Assembly: GCF_049532905.1 (NCBI RefSeq)
Contig: NZ_CP064032.1
Span: 620,001 to 684,000, forward strand
Direction of reading: 5' to 3'
Source of the DNA: Dyella_B nitratireducens
GTDB taxonomy: Bacteria; Pseudomonadota; Gammaproteobacteria; Xanthomonadales; Rhodanobacteraceae
DNA: 64,000 nt
Shown: piece after piece, positions 42,955 to 51,900 of the stretch
Layout of the letters: the number at the start of each line of letters is the position of its first letter
How positions within the stretch are numbered: the first letter of the stretch is position 1
The notes under the pieces: generated by a model
The model's database searches: none
Seen by the model: only the letters and a program-made list of their open reading frames with translations
Told to the model about the DNA's origin: nothing
Made by a program: the position numbers and the translations under genes

Positions 42955-44412
42955 TCAGGATTGCGGCTGCACGTCAGCCGTCCAGGTATAGCGTACGCCA
43001 TAGTCGAGCACGGCCTTGCCGTTGGCGGGCACATCGACCTTGAATTCCAACGTATCCGTAGTTTGTTTGCTGGGCTTCACGGTCGACGACGTGACCGTCC
43101 ACTCGCGCCAGCGGTTCGGATGCTCACGCACCGTGACCGTGCGTGCACTCTCACCAGCATTGGTGAGCGTAATTCGGAACGCTTCGTCCATGGTGCGGCC
43201 GGCCTTGTCGACATGAAAACCGGTGCGCTCGCGCTGACCGCGTAAATCGAAAGCCGTGCCCAGCGTCATCGTGGCATCGCTGCCCTTGGGCGTGTCGTTG
43301 ATGCGTCCTTCGCCGATGAATTGCGGCACGCCGTTGCGATCGGCGGTGAGCACACGCAGGTAACCGGCAGGCAGGCTATCGAAAGCGGTGAAGCGCAGCG
43401 TGCTGATGACACTGGTGTTGCTGTCGGTATTAAACGTTTCGTTGAGCATCGGCTGCGGCGGCATCCAATTGCCGCCGTTCTCGTAAAGCGACGTGCGCTC
43501 GCAGCTCACCGTGCGCGCAGCGTAGAGCGGCACCTGGCTGATGCTGCCATCAGGGAGATCGACGGGCGCAGGCAGGGTGTAACTGCGGTAATCACCCATG
43601 GACGATTGTTCCGGCAATGGCTCGGCCGGCGCTGCCGCCGCCATGGCACGCATCATCATCGGGCGCGGGCCTGTGGTTTTGGCAAAGTTGGGTTCGCCGG
43701 CAATCAGGGTGAGGTTCGTATCGTGCCAGTCGCGGCCGCTGCGATTGGCAATGCTGGCGCGCGATTCGAATTGCATGCTGCACGTATTGCCTGGTTGCAG
43801 CGTGGCGACATAGGCCGCGCGCCAGCCGATGCCGGAGGTGGGATAGCTCAGCGTGGCATCAGCCTGGCCGCTGCGCGAGGCATCGACGCGCAGGCGCAGG
43901 CTGGAGCCGGTCGGAAAATGGTCGCCTGCCGTACTGACTGCGGCATATTGGCGAATCAGTGTGGTGCCGTGATCCGTGCTCACCACCAACCCATCTTCAC
44001 CGGCACGCAGCAACGTGCCGCTCGCCAGCGCTTGACCGTTGTCGCCCAGCACGTTGATGCTGCTGCCTGTCAAGCCAGTCAATGCCGCGTTGGGGCCTTG
44101 GCCAAGCAGCAGCCGCTGGGAGATGACTTTGGCCTCGCCACCGGGAAACCCAAGTGCCATGGCCTCGGCGTCCAGATGATTGGGCAGATCGCCCAGTACC
44201 AGGTCGTGTACGCCAGACTGCAACGTCACGTTGCGCTGCTCGCGCACCACGGCGTAACCGTTGTTGACGTCGCTGTCGCCGCTGCTTGAGTACAAAGCAG
44301 GACTATCGCTGCGATACAGGGTCATCGACGCACCATCGGCGGCTTCGGCGCGCGAGACACCGCATAACGTGGCGATAGCGACGGCCAGAACAGTTCGGTA
44401 GTTGATCGGCAT
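42955..44412 (-). CDS. DUF4139 domain-containing exported protein
   Basis: 485 residues. The signal peptide is about 1-24 (VLAVAIATLCGVSRAEA). The body matches the DUF4139 family: an early YAVVREQRNVTLQSGVHDLVLGDLP, YPTSGIGWRAAYVATL in the middle, and a C-terminal beta-rich part ending LDYGVRYTW. Function is unknown. AGGAG precedes the ATG. It is divergent from the RcsB-like regulator gene; the 224-base gap holds no clear motif. Confidence 0.88.
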   Translation of the reverse strand: MPINYRTVLAVAIATLCGVSRAEAADGASMTLYRSDSPALYSSSGDSDVNNGYAVVREQRNVTLQSGVHDLVLGDLPNHLDAEAMALGFPGGEAKVISQRLLLGQGPNAALTGLTGSSINVLGDNGQALASGTLLRAGEDGLVVSTDHGTTLIRQYAAVSTAGDHFPTGSSLRLRVDASRSGQADATLSYPTSGIGWRAAYVATLQPGNTCSMQFESRASIANRSGRDWHDTNLTLIAGEPNFAKTTGPRPMMMRAMAAAAPAEPLPEQSSMGDYRSYTLPAPVDLPDGSISQVPLYAARTVSCERTSLYENGGNWMPPQPMLNETFNTDSNTSVISTLRFTAFDSLPAGYLRVLTADRNGVPQFIGEGRINDTPKGSDATMTLGTAFDLRGQRERTGFHVDKAGRTMDEAFRITLTNAGESARTVTVREHPNRWREWTVTSSTVKPSKQTTDTLEFKVDVPANGKAVLDYGVRYTWTADVQPQS

Positions 44413-44636
44413 GATGCACTCCTTTGTCGACGGGTGGGGCCGATCATAACGAGCCGGCTGCGGTGGCGTATGTGCTGCAGCAGCCAGCCGTTCTTGCCTG
44501 CTTCAGGACGGTGTCTTAGGCGACCCAACTGGCGTACCATCGGCGCCGTTCCCGTTCACCGGTGCGACACGAATACGCATCGATTCGCCGCCGGATACTT
44601 TCATGGTCGAATGCGCAACGGACCCAAGGGCGGCAA

Positions 44637-45323
44637 ATGGATGGCTTTTCACTAAGAGTGGTGCTTGCGGACGATCATCCGGGGATGATCGCAGGTGTCG
44701 AATATCGCCTCTCTTCCGTTAGCACCATTCAATTGACCGGCACGGCGGGCAACTCGACCGAGCTGATCCGCATCCTGGATACCGGCTGTTGCGATGTGCT
44801 CGTTTCCGACTATTCCATGCCGGGCAACGAACACGGTGACGGCATCGCGTTTTTTTCCTTTCTCCAGCGGCGCTACCCTTCGGTGAAGCTGGTCGTATTG
44901 ACCATGCTGGACAATCCGGCCGTGCTCAGTGCATTGCAGGGGCAAGGTATCGTCTGCATTGTCAGCAAGTCGGACGCAGTGAGCCATCTGATTCCCGCTA
45001 TTCATGCCGCTGCAACGGGTGGCACCTATTACTCGCCATCCATCGAAAAAAGCATGAGCCTGCGCGACATGGATCGGCGCGGCGGGAATGCACCGCAACC
45101 GTTGAGCAAGCGTGAGCTGGAGGTGCTGCGGCTCTATGCGAGCGGCCTGACCATCAACGAGATTGCGGAGCGCGTGAGCCGTAGCAAGAAGACGATCAGC
45201 ACGCAGAAAGCGCGCGCGATGCAGAAGCTGGGCATCGAGCGCGATGTCGATCTGTTGCGTTATGCGATGGAGCACGGGATTGTCGCGTCCTCATCGCAGC
45301 CGGGTGCGCCGAAAGGTTCGTAG
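44637..45323 (+). CDS. RcsB-like response regulator (LuxR/FixJ-type DNA-binding domain)
   Basis: 228 residues. The receiver has VVLADDHPGMIAGVEYRL, phospho-Asp in VLVSDYSMPGNEHGDGI, Thr in LVVLTMLDNPAVLSAL and Lys in IVSKSDA. The LuxR HTH has LSKRELEVLRLYASGLTINEIAE followed by SRSKKTISTQKARAMQKLGI. The text around the Asp and in the recognition helix follows RcsB closely. AAGGG 6 bases upstream sets ATG 44637. The TAG stop is formed by the adjacent REPIN. It is convergent with the hybrid kinase gene, its probable phosphate donor. Confidence 0.9.
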   Translation: MDGFSLRVVLADDHPGMIAGVEYRLSSVSTIQLTGTAGNSTELIRILDTGCCDVLVSDYSMPGNEHGDGIAFFSFLQRRYPSVKLVVLTMLDNPAVLSALQGQGIVCIVSKSDAVSHLIPAIHAAATGGTYYSPSIEKSMSLRDMDRRGGNAPQPLSKRELEVLRLYASGLTINEIAERVSRSKKTISTQKARAMQKLGIERDVDLLRYAMEHGIVASSSQPGAPKGS

Positions 45324-45393
45324 GTTGGGGTGCAAACCCCAACATCATGATGTCTGTGCGCATGGCGATGTTGGGTTTTACACCCCAACCTAC
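45320..45393. repeat. REPIN 5 filling the gap between response regulator and hybrid kinase
   Basis: It starts with GTAGGTTGGGGTGCAAACCC at 45320 and ends CACCCCAACCTAC at 45393. The left GTAG supplies the TAG stop (45321-45323) of the regulator. The right end is 2 bases from the stop of the converging kinase, so the element fills the entire intergenic space. Confidence 0.93.
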
Positions 45394-45395
45394 GG

Positions 45396-48353
45396 TCACA
45401 CGGCCGGGCGTTGATCCAACACGGACGACGCACGCTCAGCAAACACACGCATGGCCGTTTTCAACGCCTGCTGGTCATGGTTGGCGGCCAGTTCTTCCAT
45501 CTGCCTGACGCTATCGGCCGTTTCCAACTCGCCAATCAAGGCGAACGATCCACGCAACGCATGCAAATGATCGCGCACGCTTTTCCAATCACCCTGGTCC
45601 AATGCCGCGCTCAGGGCTTCCATCGACTGCTGCAAGGTTTGCTGCATCAGCGCGTGGACTTTCGCTGGTAACGGGCCATAGGCCAGATCCTGCGGCGCAG
45701 CGATAGGGCGGTCCGACTCGACCGTTCGGCTGACGAGCTGGCGTATCAGGCGATCGATCGTATCCAGCAGGATAGGTCTCACCAGCACGGCATCCATACC
45801 CACTGCGGCACAGCGTTCGTGCTCGGTAATGCTCGCGCTGGCGGTGATGGCGATGATGGGAATGGTCACACCCTGCGAACGCAAGGTTTGTGCGAGCGTA
45901 TAGCCATCCATGCCCGGCATGCTGAGGTCGGTCATGACCACGTCGTAACGCGCCTGGGCAAAGCACTGCAGGGCGTGGTGGCCATCTTCGGAAACATCGG
46001 TCTGGTAGCCGAGTGTTTTCATTTGCTCCTGGATCAGCACGCGATTGGCGGGATGATCGTCTACCACCAGCATGCGTAGCGGGTGCTCGCGATCAGGTAT
46101 ATGTCCGATGGGACGTGGCATGGCATCGGTGTTGCGGAGTACATGATCTGCAGGCGTGGCCACTCGCAGCGGCAGCGTGACCATGAATGTGCTGCCGACA
46201 CCAAGCTCGCTCTTTACCGCGATCGTCCCATGCATCAATTCAGTAAGCCGCTTGCATAACGCAAGCCCGAGCCCGGTTCCACCAAAGCGTCGCGCGACGG
46301 ATGAATCCGCCTGAGCAAAGGGTTGGAACAGCACTCGCTGCTGCTCCAGTGTGATGCCCACGCCCGTATCGCTGACACCAACAACAATGGGCGAGTCTTC
46401 GCCGGTATCGCCACCAAGATAAACCTCCAGCGTAATGTCACCTTGCGCTGTAAACTTCACGGCATTGCTGAGCAGATTCGTGACGATCTGTCGGATACGT
46501 GTCGGATCGCCGAGGTAATGCGATGCAAGCGCATCGTCGATCACGCAATCGAACTGGATACCTTTGGCTGCCACGATCGGCGCAAACATCGCGCCGATCT
46601 GGCGAATCAGATCGGCCAGGTCGAAGCGCAGGGTTTCGATGGGCATTTCTCCCGATTCGATCTTGGAGAAATCCAGCACGCTGCTGATCGTGTCCAGCAG
46701 TGCATAAGAAGACGAGGTGATGGTGTTCAGGCGTTCGCTTTGTTCGGGCAGCAGCGGCGATCGATCGAGCAATTCGAGATTGCCGAGGATAGCGTTGAGC
46801 GGCGTGCGTATTTCGTGGCTCATGGTGGCGAGAAAGGCCGATTTCGCCTCATTCGCGGTATCAGCCGCGCGGCGTGCTTCATCCAGCTTGCGCTCGGTGT
46901 TCTTGCGCGCAGTGATGTCCGTGAAATTGCATAGCACCACGTCGTTGCCCTGGTAGCGGGTGCGCATAAGGCTCACCAGCAGATCGGAGGTGGTGTCGTC
47001 TTTCATCGCGATGGCTGTTTCCAGATCATGCTGCCATTCGGGTGCTGCAGGATCCGGGTCAAACAGGCGCATCAGCTTGCGATGCAGCGGCTCGTCACCT
47101 TGTATCTGTGCATCGTAAGCGCGCATCACGTCGTTCTGAAGAAGCACTGCCTTGTCGTGCAAACCCATCAACGCAAAGCCGAACGGCGCGGTAGTGATCA
47201 TGGTGCGATTGAGGTTCTCGCTTTCCACGATGCGTTGCGAGCGGCGCCACGCAGGTATGAACACTTTGCGGTCCAGCCACACCAGTGCAATCCAGATCAG
47301 GCCGATCACAAGCAGCAGGGTGGCTACACAGGCGGCCAGTTTCGGCCACAGTGCGACGATGAGGGTGCCCCACGAAAAGGTATGGATCAGCGTCCAGTCG
47401 GTGCCTTGGATGCCCTGGCTGATGATGAACATACCGTCGCGGAACATCGCAACCGGCTGCTCGCTGTGTAGCGTAGGCAGAGTGTGTAGCGCCAAGTAAA
47501 TACTATTTTCTGACGGCAGGCCATGCCGGGTGTGCAAAAGGACCTGGCCATTGCCGTCAACCATGAATGACACCGTGTCGTACTGATCTACAGGAAGCTT
47601 TGCCAGCACCGAACGCGTAGGCAAATTACTGATGAGGGTGGCGAATGGCTTGCCGTTATCGAAGGCTGTGGCGACCAGTCGTATCACTTGCTGGTGCTGA
47701 ATGGGATCAAGCGCAGGCACAAGCCAGCTCAAGCGGGAAGTGGCCGACACATCCGATGTCGTGGATTGGCCCGGTTCGTTGTCACTCGGTGCAATCGTCC
47801 CAATCAGACGGCGCACATCGTTGGCGTCATGGGTTTGGAGTGTGCTGTCTGGTCCGGGAGCCGGAATGAAAACGATGAAATCGTGACTCGGGCTGTACAA
47901 ATAACCCGACATCGCTTGCGATTGCAATTTGAAATAGGCACCAGCCCGATAGCTCATCTCATTGGCAAGTGCGAGATAGCGGCCGAAGGTGTCGGAGGGC
48001 TGTTGCGGCGTCACGTCACCCAGTGCCAGGACAGGAGCGAAATGCGGATTGCCCTGCAACACGACACGTCCATGCTGCGCTGCGAAGGTGGCGATCAAGG
48101 CTGGGGAGGCCGATTCCCTCGTGGGCCACACGGCTTCTTCGTGGGCGATAAACGTACGCACCGCGAAGTCACGCGCCTGGAATTCGAGCTGGACGAGCAG
48201 CTTTCGAACAGCGAAGTCGGCATAGCGCCGCGCTATCTCGTCCCTGGCCATCGAATACAACAAGACACAGGTGGCGGCGGCAAGCATGATCGAGATGACC
48301 ATGCCTCCGCCGTAGAGTAGCCGTCGCTGATAACGGTTCACCGTGTCTTCCAT
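45396..48353 (-). CDS. hybrid sensor histidine kinase with receiver and Hpt domains
   Basis: 985 residues. An N-terminal membrane helix (about 14-34), a periplasmic sensor region (about 40-335) and a second helix (about 340-362, LAACVATLLLVIGLIWIALVWL). A PAS-like segment is at about 380-480, and HisKA has His513 in ATMSHEIRTPLNAILGN. The HATPase has NLLSNAVKFT, DTGVGI and FGGTGLGLALCK. A receiver (about 760-880) carries Asp809 in VMTDLSMPGMDGY. A C-terminal Hpt has His931 in LHALRGSFALIGE. This is a full phosphorelay in one chain, RcsC-plus-RcsD-like. The neighbouring RcsB-like regulator is the obvious partner. Confidence 0.93.
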   Translation of the reverse strand: MEDTVNRYQRRLLYGGGMVISIMLAAATCVLLYSMARDEIARRYADFAVRKLLVQLEFQARDFAVRTFIAHEEAVWPTRESASPALIATFAAQHGRVVLQGNPHFAPVLALGDVTPQQPSDTFGRYLALANEMSYRAGAYFKLQSQAMSGYLYSPSHDFIVFIPAPGPDSTLQTHDANDVRRLIGTIAPSDNEPGQSTTSDVSATSRLSWLVPALDPIQHQQVIRLVATAFDNGKPFATLISNLPTRSVLAKLPVDQYDTVSFMVDGNGQVLLHTRHGLPSENSIYLALHTLPTLHSEQPVAMFRDGMFIISQGIQGTDWTLIHTFSWGTLIVALWPKLAACVATLLLVIGLIWIALVWLDRKVFIPAWRRSQRIVESENLNRTMITTAPFGFALMGLHDKAVLLQNDVMRAYDAQIQGDEPLHRKLMRLFDPDPAAPEWQHDLETAIAMKDDTTSDLLVSLMRTRYQGNDVVLCNFTDITARKNTERKLDEARRAADTANEAKSAFLATMSHEIRTPLNAILGNLELLDRSPLLPEQSERLNTITSSSYALLDTISSVLDFSKIESGEMPIETLRFDLADLIRQIGAMFAPIVAAKGIQFDCVIDDALASHYLGDPTRIRQIVTNLLSNAVKFTAQGDITLEVYLGGDTGEDSPIVVGVSDTGVGITLEQQRVLFQPFAQADSSVARRFGGTGLGLALCKRLTELMHGTIAVKSELGVGSTFMVTLPLRVATPADHVLRNTDAMPRPIGHIPDREHPLRMLVVDDHPANRVLIQEQMKTLGYQTDVSEDGHHALQCFAQARYDVVMTDLSMPGMDGYTLAQTLRSQGVTIPIIAITASASITEHERCAAVGMDAVLVRPILLDTIDRLIRQLVSRTVESDRPIAAPQDLAYGPLPAKVHALMQQTLQQSMEALSAALDQGDWKSVRDHLHALRGSFALIGELETADSVRQMEELAANHDQQALKTAMRVFAERASSVLDQRPAV

Positions 48354-48919
48354 GGGAGTAAGAACCTATAGGAAGTTAGTAGCGAAGTATTCGTCATGCG
48401 ATGGTGTGCACGCTGGCTTTATCGCAACTTGCCATGCCCTTCACAAGGGATTATCGGGATACGTGTCATGGTTTCACATGCTCTGCATCTTTTGCGATGC
48501 ATGGGTAACCGTTAATCGTTTTGACATGCGGTACGACCGCCATTCCACCGGGCGGCCACATCTTTAGCGAATCCTCGTCGCGTTGCCAGTGTCATGGCAT
48601 GTGATGGGGCTCGCTGCGCCTCATATTTGCTTCACGGAGGAAGTCCATCGATTGATTGCTCCATCGCGTCAACCATCAGCTCCTGTGCTGAGCTTCCTTT
48701 CGTTTCGCCGAAGGTTTTTCAGGGTAAAGCTGAGGTGTGTTCAAGAAATCTGTTTCAACCTTTCCGTGAAGCCAGCAGCAAGCGTGCATGCGCCGTCATG
48801 TTAAGTGCCGAAAGCGTTGCGGTTTTATGAAGCTGTGTGTGGATGTGACGCTGGAATGACATGTGACGGCGTGACGTAAACCTCCTCATCCCCATTGCTG
48901 AAAGAAAGGATGCGTCGTC
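48354..48919. other. upstream region of the 1382-residue surface protein gene (566 bp)
   Basis: No convincing gene. The region from about 48384 onward is related to the intergenic region before the 2746-residue protein gene (53104-53435). Shared blocks include GCGAAGTAT near the start, a CTTTCC-TGAAG-CAG-AGCAAGCGTG block, and AAAGGA followed by nine bases ending GTCGTC directly before ATG. It must hold the promoter of the 1382-residue gene and of the divergent kinase. A sequence TAAGAACCTATAGGA (48359-48373) faintly recalls an RcsB box. Confidence 0.6.
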
Positions 48920-51900
48920 ATGAAAAAACACAACGGTCACTCCACTGATCATGGCAAGTCGAAGGCCCGCCCCGTGCCGAGCGGCCTTCAAGCCACTCTG
49001 GGAGAAAACATCCCCCCTGCGCTGACGCAAACCGGGCACGTGTTGGAACACGGTGATGACCAGCCGGCCATTGGTCGCACGCCGCATCCCTGGGAGACGG
49101 TATGGGCCGAGCCGCGTCCCCGCCATGCGGAGCTTCCTGCGCGCCCTGTTCTAAAAGCTGACGCATCCATGGCCTATGCTGGCACGCAGGCGCGGGCACC
49201 CGCGGTGGGCTACGGCCATCGTGCAAAAGCTCTCACAGCCGCCGTGAGTGAGTCGCCTGGGCTGTCGCGCATTCTGCTGCAACCCACGATCCTCAAATCC
49301 GTGCCGATCGGCGATAACGGCGAACAAGGTATCGGCCTGCACGTGCGTGAAGGCGGTGTGATCGTGCAGATGGAGCCGTGGTCGCCGATGCAGGTGGGTG
49401 ATCGGCTCGATCTGTTCTGGGGTGCACCCGACGATCCGCAAAGCCCGGGCTATCCGGGCACGCCGGTCGCTGGCAAAACCCTGCAATTCCCGGAAGAAGT
49501 CAACAAAGCCGTGCTGCTGACTGTGCCGGAAGACGATGTGGTCGCCGGTTGGATCAATGTGGTGTGCCGCGTAACGCGTGCAGGCAGCGGTTTCCAGGAG
49601 CTGTCCCCACTGCTGCCCGTGCTGGTCAAGCTGGACCCGCCTGGCGGCGTCGATCCCGCGCCGGACGAGAACCCGAACCTGGCGGCGCCGAACCTGCCTG
49701 ACGAGGTTATTCGCAATGGAGTGGATACCTCTTGGGCCGCTCGCGGTGTGCCGGTGATGATCCAGCCGTATCCCAACATGGCCGTCGGCGATCGCATCCG
49801 GCTGAACTGGGGCGGTGCTTTCGTGGAGTACACCCTGCGCGATAGCAGCGAGGTCAATCTACCTGTGATGGTGGTCGTGAACGACGCCACCATCCGCGCC
49901 GCTGGCGACGGTGATGCGGTGGTGCTGCGGTATCAGGTATTCGACCTGGTAGGCAACCGCTCCGGCTGGTCGCCCACCACTGAGGTGGTGGTGGATGTGC
50001 AAGGCAATGCGCTGTTCTTGCCGGAAGTGACGAATGCCGACGACAACGGCGTGATCGATCTGGCGCAGTTAGGCGGTGAGGATGTACGGGTGCTGGTCAC
50101 GGCGTTTGCGCCGGACTTTGCGGTCGGCGATACCGTAACCCTGCAGTGGGTGGGTCATACCGCCGAAGGTGTGTTGGTACCATATGAGGAAGCGCAAGAC
50201 GTTACGCGCGGCCCGGTGCAGACGCTGGAATTCTTCGTGCCCAACGCCAGCGTGGTTGCGCTCGCGCAAGGCGATGCGGTGGTGTCGTACCGCTTGCAAA
50301 GCGGACGCAGCTCCAAGCAGGTGCGCGTGACGATCGTCGGCGAGGCGGCGAAGTTGCCGGCACCGACGGTGGACGAAGCGCCGAACGACTACGATGAACT
50401 GGACGCGACGTTGTCGCGGGCGACGGTGCGCATTCCGCCGTACCCCGGCATGGATGCGGGGGACGTGGTAACACTGATCTGGTCGGGCATGCGTGCCGAT
50501 GGCGAGTCGCATGTGTATTCGTTCGACCGCACGATCAGCGGCAGTGCGGTGGGCAAGGAAGTGGTGCTGCAAGTGCCGGGGGCGGAGATTGCGCTGTTGG
50601 CTGGTGGCACGGTGGAGGTGTGGTACGAGGTGATGATTGGCGACGGTACGCCGTTGCGTCCTTCGCTGGTGCGGACACTGCGGGTGAGCGACACGCAAGG
50701 CGTGACACTGCCTGCGCCGACCGTGGATGAAGCACCGGACAACGTGACGTTGGATCCGGATGCCGTCGGCCTGTATGCCGAGGTGCGCATCGAGTACGAC
50801 AAGGCCGATGGCGACCGCGTGGATATGGATTGGATCGGCAGCAGCGGACCCGGTGGCAGCTTCAGCGACTGGATCAACATCCGTGCCGCCACGGTCAACA
50901 AGCCGGTGCTGTTCGACGTGGACAAGGCGTACGTGATCGCCAATGACGGCGGCACGGTAACGATCCGCTATACGGTGACACCGAAGGTAGGAAGCCCACG
51001 ACCATCGGCATCACGGACGCTGCGCGTGGGTGCGGCGCAGGACATCATCCCGGCCATCACCTCGGTCAGGGATTCGAAGGGCGAGATTCTCGAAGGTGGC
51101 GTAACGGAAGACACGACCGTGACGCTTAGCGGCACAGCCACTCCTGATACGACCGTCGAACTGTTCGACAACGACACCATTTCGCACGGTATCGTCGACG
51201 TGAATAGCGCTGGCGTGTGGACCCGTGCAGTGACCGGGCTTGCCGATGGAAATCACCGCTTCACCGCTAAGGGGTTGTATGGCAGCGAGCCGGTGTCGCT
51301 TGCGTGGAACTTCAGGGTTGCGGTGCTGGTGGCGCTGACGGCGCCCATCGTTATCGAAGCCGACCCGTTCACCGATACGTTGAATCTGGTCAAGCCCGTC
51401 GATGCTGGTGTCCACATCGTGATCGATTACGACGGCATGGAGATCGGTGACACGGTAACCATGATCTGGCAAGGCACGGACGGAGGCGGATCCGATACGC
51501 AGCCTGTGGAGGTTACAACGCCTGGTCCCCTCCTTTTTACGGTGAGCAGTGCCACGATCGCGCCCAACTACAACAAAACCGTACGGATTTTTTATACCGT
51601 CCTGCGGAAAGGGCAGCCGGAGGAGTCGACAGCGGAATCGTCATCGCTTGATTTAGCGATTCAAAACCTCGCCCTGCAAGGCACGGCCACATTTGCTGTT
51701 GGTACTACCAGCTTCTACCGTTGCACCACCCAATCAATCATCACGATTCCAGACGATTTGCCGGTTGGGGCAGTGATTGAGACAACCCCGGCAAGCAGTG
51801 CTAGCGCGCAGACCTCTACTAGTTCTTCAACATTGCGGTCGTATTACCGAATCAATCTTGTTGGCAGCGAGCCGAAAGATGACTCGACGCTCTTTCCGAC

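Noticed and set aside
48354..48919. Short open frames of 60-78 codons upstream of the first giant gene
   Set aside because: They lack ribosome sites and protein-like composition, and overlap the region paralogous to non-coding DNA at 53.1-53.4 kb.
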